This document shows, piece after piece, positions 46,742-59,600 of a DNA stretch of 64,000 nucleotides. The notes below the pieces were generated by a model. It saw nothing but the letters and a program-made list of their open reading frames with translations. It did not search any database and was not told the DNA's origin. Numbering within the stretch: the first letter of the stretch is position 1; each line of letters opens with the position of its first letter. The DNA is from Dallia pectoralis (Eukaryota > Chordata > Actinopteri > Esociformes > Umbridae). Both the position numbers and the translations under genes were made by a program. Location of the stretch: the NCBI GenBank assembly GCA_029465975.1, contig CM055747.1, forward strand, positions 15,444,647 to 15,508,646. The letters run 5' to 3'.

Positions 46742-49601
46742 ATGACCTATTCGTCCCTTAGCAACTGTTCTCAAAGGTAACACATGCGTGCAGGTGTTTA
46801 TAATGGACTATAGGTGAGAGTCGAGAATAAATCTGAACCTGGCGCACATAATTATGTCTGCCTTTTGTTATAAACTTATTGTGAATTTAATTTACAACCC
46901 GCAGATTCAATCAAGAGCAGCGTGTATTTGCTGCGAAGAAAATACAGACATACTGGCGATCTTACCAGGACAAGAGACTTTTCAAACTGTTATTGCTTAC
47001 TGTTCGAGCTGCTGTGAGAAAGATTTAATTCAAATACATTTGATTTCTTTGTGAATTATTTTTATTTGTGGTGACGAATGTAACAAACAACCGAAAAGAA
47101 CAGAAACAACAGATTTGATTGACCATGCCAGGACATCTCTGACAATTACAGGTCACCTCTGACCGTTACAGGCCACCTCTGACCGTTACAGGCCACCTCT
47201 GACCGCTACAGGCCACCTGACCGTTACAGGCCACCTCTGACCGCTACAGGCCACCTGACCGTTACAGGCCACCTCTGATTGTTACAGGCCACCTGGCCGT
47301 TACGGGCCACCTCTGACCGTTACAGGCCACCTGACCGTCACAGGCCACCTGACCGTTACAGGCCACCTCTGACCATTACAGGCCATTTCTGACCGTTACA
47401 CATCTCTGACCGTTACAGGCCACCTGACCGTTACAGGCCACCTGACCGTTACAGGCCACCTCTGACCATTACAGGCCATTTCTGACCGTTACACATCTCT
47501 GAGCGTTACAGGCCACCTCTGACCGTTACAGGCCACCTCTGACCGTTACAGGCCACCTCTGACCGTTACACGCCACCTCTGACCGTTACAGGCCACCTCT
47601 GACCGTTACAGGCCATCTCTGACCGCTACAGGCCATCTCTGACCGTTACAGGACATCTCTGTTACTCTGTTCAACACAAATATTGTAATTCTAGCTATAT
47701 CTTTTGTGTGTAATCTATTATGGTATTTAAAAGCATATACGATTATTATATCAGTTAATAGCAATATAATCATCATAAGCCCTTCTTCACCTATATAAAT
47801 GGACAAAACATAGTAACGTAGTTCCTGTGGTCTCGTTGTTCTGTTAAGGAGAACTGTCATGCACCAGCAGTTCTCCGCCAGCTTAGCCCCAGAGAAGCTG
47901 ATCTGGTTAGAGATCCAAGCATGCAATGCAAGGTCAGATTCAGGTACCCCATCTATAAAACCTATACCCTTTTTGTGGCAATAAAGTCAAAAGTTACTCA
48001 TTTGCTCATAGATCTAAATACAAATTATACAAAACAGATGAATATTCACAGAACTGCATGACAAACACATTCAATGGGTCTGTTGTGTTTTTTCCTGGCA
48101 GGTTTTCAGGTCCCGAGTTTCCTCCACTGATTGTCTTCAAGATCTTTCACCTCAAAGCAGGACAGCAATATATTTCTGGGAGAAGAGTTTTCCAACCATC
48201 TAATCAGGTATAACAAATAGCTTTTTGCATATGCAGTATATATAATAAATGATCTCTAATTTGTTTGTATATATAAGTTAATTAAAACTTCCTGTGCGTC
48301 CATGCAGGCCACAATAGACGCATGCAGGATGATGGGAAATAGGAAATTCATGAATTACATTATTGCTGATGAGATCCAGAGACAAGGCAGAGTCGTTGCT
48401 GACACTTGTGATGTAACCTGTATGAGAGACTTTATGCAGGTGAGATTGAGAAAAAAACGGGTTTACACTGTCAGGGGATTATCACTTTATCATGTTCAAA
48501 AGATATTCAAACGTAACGGCACTAGTACTGTCCTTTTAGTACTCAAGTCACCTTGATGAGCTCCCTGCACACCTTGGAGGGCGAGAGAACAGCTGGAGGT
48601 CTCTCTCTCTTCCGGGACTATCTAGAGACAACCGTAACTGGAATTTCTTAAGGATGGGTGGGAAATATCCTGTAGCCAACAAGCTAAAGCCAGAGCAGAT
48701 GCTCTTAGACACCAATGTCTTTCACACCCTGTTTAAAGGAGCACTCCCATCTCGGGCACTCAGGTAGGCATAAAGATGAACTTGTCAGGTCTACAATGTG
48801 TTTGCTTGTATTTTTAATTGGCGGACATACTGTCTACATACAGACTTTATTTTAGTTGTTTTGGGTTTAATCATATTGATTGGCATCTCAGGTCTCCTGC
48901 TGTGGGTTCCTTTATGGGTTCAGTTGTTTTGGGTTTAATCATATTGATTGGCGTCTCAGGTCTCCTGCTGTGGGTTCCTTTATGGGTTCAGTTGTTTTGG
49001 GTTTAATCATATTGATTGGCATCTCAGGTCTCCTGCTGTGGGTTCCTTTATGGGTTCCTTAATGGGTTCCACAGCACACCGGGCCCCAACACCTGCAAAC
49101 AGCTACATCTCCCAACCTTCAACTCGCCACTCTGCCCGTGCAGGTGCCACAGCTGCCCGCATGAGACATCTCTATATGTCTGGGGGTACACAGAAAGTGA
49201 GTCTACATCCAACATATATGTTATTCAAAATGTGCCGATTGAGCAGAGATAATTTGGCCTCATGTGATGGTGAGGTCCAGGTTATAAAGAAGAGAAAGTG
49301 ATTTTCAGTTCCTGATCAGTTTATATCTGCATTTCAACAGGATGATAATACTGAAGTTACCAGGGACATTTTCAACAGTAAGAGAACAGAACCTAGAAAT
49401 AAACAAGAGAAAGGTATAGGAGGAAGTGATGTCAGATCTGTAGAATCCCAGAGAGCCGTGCCATTGGAGAAAGACTACAGTGAGAATTCCCTCTCAGATT
49501 CTGAGATGGAAGAAGAAGCTGAAAAACTCTGCTTGTGGACGAGGCAGCTGGTTCTAGACGATATGGACAATCTGCCTGCACCTGAACAACATCAACTTTA
49601 G
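46742..49601 (+). CDS. CXorf58: CXorf58 orthologue, IQ-motif protein of unknown function (complete model, 8 exons)
   Basis: Function is unknown. Exons are 46742-46776, 46905-47013, 47849-47943, 48102-48207, 48308-48439, 48540-48763, 49028-49196 and 49341-49601, closing to 376 residues. Residues near 13-30 contain AAKKIQTYWRSYQDKRLF, an IQ-like calmodulin-binding helix. RDPSMQCKVRF then FSGPEFPPLIVFKIF, DACRMMGNRKFMNYIIADE and GGRENSWRSL align with what I recall of human CXorf58 (DPTMQCKIRFRF, FPPFIVFKIF, GGRNNSWRKL). The C-terminal part (56-residue exon 7 and acidic exon 8) is poorly conserved. Start: ATG ACC with an 11-codon exon 1 is the only upstream exon that fits the phase. The exon 7 acceptor was chosen as the third of three identical copies because only it keeps the frame. 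Confidence 0.88.
47150..47660. repeat. About 20-bp repeat (CTCTGACCGTTACAGGCCAC) in CXorf58 intron 2
   Basis: About 26 copies with two length forms (CCACCTGACC and CCACCTCTGACC). It starts 140 nt after the exon 2 donor and does not include a genuine splice site. Each unit contains TTACAG|G, an acceptor-like string. Confidence 0.92.
48854..49062 (+). repeat. 68-bp repeat duplicating the CXorf58 exon 7 3' splice site
   Basis: Three copies containing GGCATCTCAG|GTCTCCTGCT followed by GTGGGTTCC. Acceptors end at 48891, 48959 and 49027. Only the last keeps the reading frame. Confidence 0.9.
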
Positions 49602-49686
49602 CAAGCCATAACTAAGATTACTATGAGTGCCATAATTCCTTTCTCTCATACGATGGTGTTCGTTTTCTTTTGCTTTAAACACATTT

Positions 49687-49692
49687 AATAAA
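49687..49692 (+). terminator. CXorf58: CXorf58 polyadenylation signal (AATAAA)
   Basis: Canonical AATAAA 86 nt past the stop. Confidence 0.6.
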
Positions 49693-49699
49693 TATGTTT

Positions 49700-50395
49700 G
49701 TATAACTGGCTACAGAGTGACTGTTTTCCACTTCTGTGTGTGGTTGAAGCACAGCCTCTGTAGACTAAGATCAGGCCTGTATACTGTTCTCTCTCCAGCT
49801 ACAATAGTGCTGCTACATTAGTGGAGGCAGCGGGATTATCATGGTCGTGTCACAAGTACTGGTCAACCGTAAGTCCCTGCTGGCATCTGGGAATTTGTTG
49901 GGAATAGAACCAGGTTTTACTGATCCTGAGGTCTGGGTTTTTAAGGGATATGATACATTCAGATCAACTGTAAACTGGTCTCCATCTACATAAAAATGCT
50001 GATGTATCACCATCTTCCAGGCATTTGAAAATAATGAAGTAATAGAAAATACAGCGAGAGGGTGGCAAATTGTATTAACAAACACATATAAATGGTTCAT
50101 TACTGGCCTATCTATAGCAGTCAGCTTGTAAACTTGTATTAACTGATCCAGGGTTAGATGTTACAGCATATGGACTTAATGTTGAACATTCTTGCAGTTC
50201 TGTGTGGATTCTTAGCGACCAGACAAACAACTGGCATAAAAGCACTTTTACCAAAACAGTTTCTTTAATGGTTTGCAACGCAAATAGCCGCGATGTAAAG
50301 TTCCCCGAGTAAAACCCAGTTTGCTGTCCAGTCGATCCGGCCTTCAACTATCAGTTAGGTTCCAGACTTCCGCATTTTCCTACGACTTTCGGGCT
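49700..50395. other. Intergenic region between CXorf58 and ZFX
   Basis: Single-copy sequence that becomes GC-rich towards ZFX. No gene resembling KLHL15 or EIF2S3, which sit here in human, is present. Confidence 0.6.
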
Positions 50396-50601
50396 GTGAC
50401 GTGAGTGCTGACGGCGGCCTTGGTGCTGGTGGAGCTGCGGGCTGTAGCGAGTGTGTGCATCAGTGGAGCCCCTCCCTCCCTGCGCCCCAGCGGCCCGCCC
50501 AGCCACCACTAACTCCCGGTTGAATCCTGCCCGAGTCTGGGGAAATCGGACGGCCTGGAAATCGAGAGCCGGAGAGAGGCCAACCCGTACTACACAATCC
50601 G
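50396..50601 (+). promoter_or_regulatory. zfx: ZFX promoter and untranslated first exon
   Basis: GC-rich, CpG-containing stretch ending CACAATCCG|GTGAGCGGG, a good donor at 50601/50602. It is a plausible non-coding exon 1 joined to the exon with the ATG (acceptor CACTGCTGCAG at 53656). The 5' limit is a guess. Confidence 0.45.
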
Positions 50602-50944
50602 GTGAGCGGGGCGTCTTGAGGTTTTTTATGCGCACGGAGCATGCCAAATGCCTTAATTTGTGATTGTATTTGCATTATTATTGTTTTCTGTCTCTAACAC
50701 GCAGAAGCGAACGAAGGTTGGGCCTTTTATGCTCATTTGGGCCTAGGCCTCATTAAGGAGGCCCGAATTACGGCCTATTATTCGGGAAGTTTTTTTTTGC
50801 ACATTTCGGTAATTTTAGTCCGTTAAATAGATAGCCAGTATGTGGAAATGTGTGTACGGATTGTGTTTCGACTGGGGATTTAACGCCAGTAGCATACAAT
50901 GTTAGTCCAGGAATCTGCAACAAAATGGCGCACATCTGTGTTAT

Positions 50945-52937
50945 TGAGTAGGAGACAAGCTAGTCTCCATATATAACGCATTCAGAGGCAGGCTAGCCTC
51001 CATATATAACGCATTCAGAGGCAGGCTAGCCTCCATATATAACGCATTCAGAGGCAGGCTAGCCTCCATATATAACGCATTCAGAGGCAGGCTAGCCTCC
51101 ATATATAACGCATTCAGAGGCAGGCTAGCCTCCATATATAACGCATTCAGAGGCAGACTAGCCTCCATATATAACGCATTCAGAGGCAGGCTAGCCTCCA
51201 TATATAACGCATTCAGAGGCAGGCTAGCCTCCATATATAACGCATTCAGAGGCAGGCTAGCCTCCATATATAACGCATTCAGAGGCAGGCTAGCCTCCAT
51301 ATATAACGCATTCAGAGGCAGGCTAGCCTCCATATATAACGCATTCAGAGGCAGACTAGCCTCCATATATAACGCATTCAGAGGCAGGCTAGCCTCCATA
51401 TATAACGCATTCAGAGGCAGGCTAGCCTCCATATATAACGCATTCAGAGGCAGGCTAGCCTCCATATATAACGCATTCAGAGACAAGCTAGCCTCCATAT
51501 ATAACGCATTCAGAGGCAGACTAGCCTCCATATATAACGCATTCAGAGGCAGACTAGCCTCCATATATAACGCATTCAGAGGCAGACTAGCCTCCATATA
51601 TAACGCATTCAGAGGCAGGCTAGTCTCCATATATCACGCATTCAGGGGCAGGCTAGTCTCCATATATAATGCATTCAGAGCAGGCTAGCCTCCATATATG
51701 AAGCATTCAGAGGCAGGCTAGCCTCCATATATGAAGCATTCAGAGGCAGGCTAGCCTCCATATATAACGCATTCAGAGGCAGGCTAGTCTCCATATATAA
51801 TGCATTCAGAGGCAGGCTAGCCTCCATATATAACGCATTCAGAGGCAGGCTAGTCTCCATATATGAAGCATTCAGGGGCAGGCTAGTCTCCATATATAAC
51901 GCATTCAGAGGCATGCTAACTAGCCTCCATATATAACGCATTCATAGGCATGCTAACTAGCCTCCATATATATCGCATTCAGAGGCATGCTAACTAGCCT
52001 CCATATATAACACATTCAGAGGCATGCTAACTAGCCTCCATATATAACGCATTCAGAGGCATGCTAACTAGCCTCCATATATAACACATTCAGAGGCATG
52101 CTAACTAGCCTCCATATATAACGCATTCAGAGGCATGCTAACTAGCCTCCATATATAACGCATTCAGAGGCATGCTAACTAGCCTCCATATATAACGCAT
52201 TCAGAGGCATGCTAACTAGCCTCCATATATAACGCATTCAGAGTCATGCTAACTAGCCTCCATATAACACAATCAGAGGCATGCTAACTAGCCTCCATAT
52301 ATAACACATTCAGAGGCATGCTAACTAGCCTCCATATATAACGCATTCAGAGGCATGCTAACTAGCCTCCATATATAACGCATTCAGAGGCATGCTAACT
52401 AGCCTCCATATAACACAATCAGAGGCATGCTAACTAGCCTCCATATAACACAATCAGAGGCATGCTAACTAGCCTCCATATAACACAATCAGAGGCATGC
52501 TAACTAGCCTCCATATATAACACATTCAGAGGCATGCTAACTAGCCTCCATATAACACAATCAGAGGCATGCTAACTAGCCTCCATATATAACACATTCA
52601 GAGGCATGCTAACTAGCCTCCATATATAACGCATTCAGAGGCATGCTAACTAGCCTCCATATATAACGCATTCAGAGGCATGCTAACTAGCCTCCATATA
52701 TAACGCATTCAGAGGCATGCTAACTAGCCTCCATATAACACAATCAGAGTCATGCTAACTAGCCTCCATATAACACAATCAGAGGCATGCTAACTAGCCT
52801 CCATATAACACAATCAGAGGCATGCTAACTAGCCTCCATATAACACAATCAGAGGCATGCTAACTAGCCTCCATATAACACAATCAGAGGCATGCTAACT
52901 AGCCTCCATATAACACAATCAGAGGCATGCTAACTAA
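50945..52937. repeat. 33/37-bp minisatellite in ZFX intron 1
   Basis: About 57 copies around CTAGCCTCCATATATAACGC with CATTCAGAGG. The left block has GGCAGG units (33 bp). The right block has GGCATGCTAACTAG units (37 bp), some with a shortened CATATAACACAATC. CATATATAA recurs in each full unit. Confidence 0.94.
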
Positions 52938-53054
52938 ATGTACTGATGTTTACTGTCGCACGGGTGTGTGTGTGTCAGCTGTCATGAGACTCATGTTCTC
53001 ATTTATGTTAACCTGGCTTCCAAATATTAACCATATCAATAACACATTTGAGAA

Positions 53055-53200
53055 TACCACACTATTGTACCAGAGCCTCGGTTACCACACTATTGTACCG
53101 GAGCCTCGGTTACCACACTAATGTACCGGAGCCTCGGTTACCACACTATTGTACCGGAGCCTCGGTTACCACACTATTGTACCGGAGCCTCGGCTGTCAG
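53055..53200. repeat. 28-bp repeat (TACCGGAGCCTCGGTTACCA core), five copies
   Basis: A short array in ZFX intron 1, 450 nt before the first coding exon. Confidence 0.9.
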
Positions 53201-53678
53201 ACTCGTCCATGGGGGTGGGGGAAATTAAATCGCAATCTCGCCTTGGCTGCGTCCCTCAAACCTTTGTTTGTCTCGCTGCATTTCGGCGAGTAACCACCGG
53301 GATTGTGAGGATTCAGAGAGAACATACATTGATGTAAACATTTAATTATTACATCGTAAATGAAAATAATCTAATCACATAGTCGCATATACCCTTTCTC
53401 GTGTTGCTTTAGGCAGTGTGCAAAGTAGTTAGCAATTTAATAAAATTGGCAACAAATAATGCAGAGACTAGAACACGTGTGTTTACATCAGGATGTATTA
53501 TGGGTGTATTATGGGTGTAATAATAAGTGTTGTTACTTTGTAACAGTGATAACTTTATAATAGGGACATTAAGCCTTATTAGACAGACTCAGAGGTGACC
53601 ATGCATTAGGTCTGTGTGACTAAATGACAGGCCAATTCCTTCCTCCACTGCTGCAGTGACAAATGAGGTTTAAGGAAA

Positions 53679-56600
53679 ATGGACGAGGATGAAACCCGAC
53701 TGGCACTTCATTCCCAAGAGCCAAAAATCATTTTACATGGATCAGGTGACACTTCTACAGTGCAGTCAAGTACTTCCTGTAGTTTTCCTTAAAAATATGA
53801 TAATATTACATATATGTGTTGTTGCTGTCTCTGCTAAAGTGAATGCATTAGTTTGCACATTTCTTCATGCTAATATGTTATTGTGATCACCTCTAGGCCT
53901 ATACTGAAGATATCCCCTTCTTATGTTACTGTGTACCAGATGAGGGTGGTGGTGGAGGGGAGGAGTTTGTGGTGGAGCTGCAGGAGACAGTGCTGGTGTC
54001 AGAGGTGGAGGGGGAAGGAATGACGGTGCATGGGTTTGCTCCGGAGGAAATGGTGATCCAGGATGCCGTGGAGGACGTGGTGTCGGAGTATGTGCACTGT
54101 GACGACGAAGATGAGGAGGTTGCTGTTGAGACCTGTGTAATGTCACTAGAGGGGGAGGACGAAGGAGTGGCCTTGGGGGACATCCCTGAGGATGTGATGG
54201 GGACAGACGGTCGTGCCCAGGATGAACTGGATGGAGAGCAGGACGCAGACGGCTGTGGGGATTACTTGATGATCTCCTGTGAGTAGCAGGTCTTCAGTTC
54301 TACATTAATGACACTCAGTTATCAGCCTCTTATGACCAGTGCTCTGGGCCAAGAGGAGCAGTACTTCACGTTTGTGCAGTACATATGTGTGAATGCAGCC
54401 ATTAGTTCTAATCCCGGTTTATATTGTCCAGGAGTCCCATGTGGTCAGGGTCACAGGTGTATGTATGCTGCTTCCAGCACGACCTCCGTAGGGCCGACCT
54501 CTCTTCCAATTTAAGTTAATGTTGTGAACAAAACACCACAGCAAATTGTATCTCACGGTATTTGTCTTTTTGTCTCCCTCCAGTGGACGAGGCGGGCAAG
54601 ATGGTGTCTGACGATGGCACAGAGGTAACTGTGGATGGAGCAGTGGAGGACCAGGAGGTTGAGAAGGATGAGGATGGCCAGGAGGTGATTAAGGTGTACA
54701 TCTTCAAGGCTGATTCGGGAGAGGATGACCTGGGTAAGGAAACGCTTAAATCTGGAGACACTCTGCAGCCCATAGATGGTAATCACTAAGGGAATAAACG
54801 CAGTGTGTGGTTGTTTATATAGGAGAAACTAGTTAAAACACAGTGTGTGGTTGTTTATATAGGAGAAACTAGTTAAAACACAGTGTGTGGTTGTTTATAT
54901 AGGAGAAACTAGTTAAAACACAGTGTGTGGTTGTTTATATAGGAGAAACTAATTAAAACACAGTGTGGGTTGTTTATATAGGAGAAACTAGTTAAAACAC
55001 AGTGTGTGGTTGTTCATATAGGATAAACTAGTTAAAACACAGTGTGTGGTTGTTTATATAGGAGAAACTAGTTAAAACACAGTGTGTGGTTGTTCATATA
55101 GGAGAAACTAGTTAAAACACAGTGTGTGGTTGTTTATATAGGAGAAACTAGTTAAAACACAGTGTGTGGTTGTTCATTAAAACACAGTGTGTGGTTGTTT
55201 AGGAGAAACTAGTTAAAACATATATAGGAGAAACTAGTTAAAACACAGTGTGTGGTTGTTTATATAGGAGAAACTAGTTAAAATGCTAGTGTGTGGTTGT
55301 TTATATATAGGAGAAACTAGTTAAAACACAGTGTGTGGTTGTTTATATAGGTGTGGTTGTTCAGAAACTAGTTAAAACACAGTGTGTGGTTGTTTATATA
55401 GGAGAAAAACTAGTTGTTTAAAGAAACTAGCACAGTGTGTGGTTGTTTATATAGGAGAAACTGTTTATATAGGAGAAACTAGTTAAAATGTGTGGTTGTT
55501 TATATAGGAGAAACTAGTTTATATAGAATAAACTAGTTAAAACACAGTGTGTGGTTGTTCATATAGGAGAAACTAGTTAAAACACAGTGTGTGGTTGTTT
55601 AAAACACAGTTTATATAGGAGAAACTAGTTAAAACACAGTGTGTGGTTGTTTATATAGAATAAACTTGTTCATATAGGAGAAACTAGTTAAAACACAGTG
55701 TGTGGTTGTTTATATAGGAGAAACTAGTTAAAACACAGTGTGTGGTTGTTCATATAGGAGAAACTAGTTAAAACACAGTGTGTGGTTGTTTATATAGGAG
55801 AAACTAGTTAAAATGCAGTGTGTGGTTGTTCATATAGGATAAACTAGTTAAAACACAGTGTGTGGTTGTTTATATAGGAGAAACTAGTTAAAACACAGTG
55901 TGTGGTTGTTTATATAGGAGAAACTAGTTAAAACGCAGTGTGTGGTTGTTTATATAGAATAAACTAGTTAAAACGCAGTGTGTGGTTGTTTATATAGGAG
56001 AAACTAGTTAAAACGCAGTGTGTGGTTGTTTATATAGGAGAAACTAGTTAAAACACAGTGGGGGTTTGTTTATATAGGAGAAACTAGTTAAAACACAGTG
56101 TGTGGTTGTTTATATAGAATAAACTAGTTAAAACACAGTGTGTGGTTGTTCATATAGGATAAACTAGTTAAAACGCAGTGTGTGGTTGTTTATATAGGAG
56201 AAACTAGTTAAAACACAGTGTGTGGTTGTTTATATCGGAGAAACTAGTTAAAACACAGTGTGTGGTTGTTTATATAGGAGAAACTAGTTAAAACACATTG
56301 TGTGGTTGTTTATATAGGAGAAACTAGTTAAAACACAGTGTGTGGTTGTTTATATAGGAGAAACTAGTCAAAACATAGTGTGTGGTTGTTTATATATGAG
56401 AAACTAGTTAAAACACAGTGTGGGTTGTTTATATAGGAGAAACTAGTTAAAACACAGTGTGTGGTTGTTCATATAGGAGAAACTAGTTAAAACGCAGTGT
56501 GTGGTTGTTCATATAGGAGAAACTAGTTAAAACGCAGTGTGTGGTTGTTTATATAGGAGAAACTAGTTAAAACGCAGTGTGTGGTTGTTTATATAGGAGA

Positions 56601-59600
56601 AACTAGTTAAAACACAGTGTGTGGTTGTTTATATAGGATAAACTAGTTAAAACGCAGTGTGTGGTTGTTTATATAGGATAAACTAGTTAAAACGCAGTGT
56701 GTGGTTGTTTATATAGGAGAAACTAGTTAAAACACAGTGGGGGGTTTGTTTATATAGGAGAAACTAGTTAAAACACAGTGGGGGGTTTGTTTATATAGGA
56801 GAAACTAGTTAAAACACAGTGGGGGGTTTGTTTATATAGGAGAAACTAGTTAAAACGCAGTGTGTGGTTGTTCATATAGGATAAACTAGTTAAAACGCAG
56901 TGTGTGGTTGTTTATATAGGAGAAACTAGTTAAAACACAGTGGGGGTTTGTTTATATAGGAGAAACTAGTTAAAACGCAGGGTGTGGTTGTTTATATAGA
57001 ATAAACTAGTTAAAACACAGTGTGTGGTTGTTCATATAGGATAAACTAGTTAAAACGCAGTGTGTGGTTGTTTATATGGGATAAACTAGTTAAAACGCAG
57101 TGTGTGGTTGTTTATATAAAATAAACTAGTTAAAACGCAGTGTGTGGTTGTTCATATAGGAGAAACTAGTTAAAACACAGTGTGTGGTTGTTTATATAGG
57201 AGAAACTAGTTAAAACAAAGTGTGTGGTTGTTTATATACAATAAACTAGTTAAAACACAGTGTGTGGTTGTTTATATAGGATAAACTAGTTAAAACACAG
57301 TGTGTGGTTGTTCATATAGGATAAACTAGTTAAAACACAGTGTGTGGTTGTTCATATAGGATAAACTGTAGAATAAACGCAGTGTGTGGTTGTTCATATA
57401 GGAAAAACTAGTTAAAACGCAGTGTGTGGTTGTTCATATAGAATAAACTAGTTAAAACGCAGTGTGTGGTTGTTTATATAGGATAAACTGTAGAATAAAC
57501 GCAGTGTGTGGTTGTTCATATAAGATAAACTGTAGAATTAACAGTGTGTGGTTGGTCATATAGGAGAAACTGTAGAATTAACAGTGTGTGGTTGTTCATA
57601 TAGGAGAAACTGTAGAATTAACAGTGTGTGGTTGTTCATATAGGAGAAACTGTAGAATTAACAGTGTGTGGTTGTTCATATAGGAGAAACTGTAGAATTA
57701 ACAGTGTGTGGTTGTTCATATAGGAGAAACTGTAGAATTAACAGTGTGTGGTTGTTCATATAGGAGAAACTGTAGAATTAACAGTGTGTGGTTGTTCATA
57801 TAGGAGAAACTGTAGAATTAACAGTGTGTGGTTGTTCATATAGGAGAAACTGTAGAATTAACAGTGTGTGGTTGTTCATATAGGAGAAACTGTAGAATTA
57901 ACAGTGTGTGGTTGTTCATATAGGAGAAACTGTAGAATTAACAGTGTGTGGTTGTTCATATAAGATAAACTGTAGAATTAACAGTGTGTGGTTGTTCATA
58001 TAAGATAAACTGTAGAATTAACAGTGTGTGGTTGTTCATATAAGATAAACTGTAGAATTAACAGTGTGTGGTTGTTCATATAGGAGAAACTGTAGAATTA
58101 ACAGTGTGTGGTTGTTCATATAAGATAAACTGTAGAATTAACAGTGTGTGGTTGTTCATATAAGATAAACTGTAGAATAAACAGTGTGTGGTTGTTCATA
58201 TAAGATAAACAGTAGAATTAACAGTGTGTGGTTGGTCATATAGGAGAAACTGTAGACATCAGCGATGGAGACACAGAGGATGTGGCGATGACGGACACTA
58301 CAGGTCGAACTCTCCGTGAAAAGATGGTCTACATGTCTCAGGGGGAACACGGTAAGAAAGTGTGTGGTGTAGCCAAGGTGTGGTAAGGGAGTGTGTGGTG
58401 TAGCCAATGTGTGGTAGGAAAGTGTGTGGTGTAGCCAAGGTGTGGTAAGAAAGTGTGGTGTAGCCAATGTGTGGTAAGAGAGTGTGTGGTGTAGCCAAGG
58501 TGTGGTAAGAAAGTGTGTGGTAAGAGAGTGTGTGGTGTAGCCAATGTGTGGTTAGAAAGTGTGTGGTGTAGCCAAGGTGTGGTAAGAGAGTGTGTGGTGT
58601 AGCCAATGTGTGGTAAGGGAGTGTGTGGTGTAGCCAATGTGTGGTAAGAGAGTGTGTGGTAAGAGAGTGTGTGGTGTAGCCAATGTGTGGTTAGAAAGTG
58701 TGTGGTGTAGCCAAGTTGTGGTAAGAGAGTGTGTGGTGTTGCCAATGTGTGGTAAGGGAGTGTGTGGTGTAGCCAATGTGTGGTAAGAGAGTGTGTGGTG
58801 TAGCCAAGGTGTGGTAAGGGAGTGTGTGGTGTAGCCAATGTGTGGTAAGGGAGTGTGTGGTGTAGCCAATGTGTGGTAAGGGAGTGTGTGGTGTAGCCAA
58901 GGTGTGGTAAGAGAGTGTGTGGTGTAGCCAAGGTGTGGTAAGAGTGTGTGTGGTGTAGCCAATGTCTGGTAAGGGAGTGTGTGGTGTAGCCAATGTGTGG
59001 TAAGAGAGTGTGTGGTGTAGCCAAGGTGTGGTGTAGCCAATGTGTGGTAAGGGAGTGTGTGGTGTAGCCAATGTGTGGTAAGGGAGTGTGTGGTGTAGCC
59101 AAGGTGTGGTAAGAGAGTGTGTGGTGTAGCCAAGGTGTGGTAAGAGAGTGTGTGGTGTAGCCAATGTCTGGTAAGGGAGTGTGTGGTGTAGCCAATGTGT
59201 GGTAAGAAAGTGTGTGGTAAGAGTGTGTGGTGTAGCCAAGGTGTGGTAAGAGAGTGTGTGGTGTAGCCAATGTGTGGTAAGAGAGTGTGTGGTGTAGCCA
59301 AGGGGTTCAACCCCGTCCCACGTTTATATAGGGTTGGGCACAGCTTGGGCACCTGTGTGCACAGGTAAGGTTATTAGGCTGTAAAACTGTTGTTGGCAGC
59401 TTGGGCACCTGTGTGAAATGTTTTTTCTCGCAGGTGCGTCAAAGATATCTGACGAGGTTTACATGGAGGTGGTTGTGGGAGGAGAGGAACCAGTGGCGCA
59501 CGAACGTTCATACGACAGCACAGCTCTCAGCAAGGACTTTATGCCTGTGGCCTGGGCGGCAGCATACGGTCAGTAACACACTCGTATGTACAGCAGCGTA

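Noticed and set aside
46854..47054. 66-codon frame starting MSAFCYKL
   Set aside because: Wrong frame. The CXorf58 IQ exon (46905-47013) in another frame matches the family and the phases.
50351..50675. Minus-strand open frames of 98 and 71 codons near ZFX
   Set aside because: GC-rich promoter and untranslated exon give open frames by composition. No family resemblance.
53865..54183. Minus-strand Ser/Pro-rich frames opposite ZFX
   Set aside because: Antisense shadow of the acidic ZFX exon 53940-54278.
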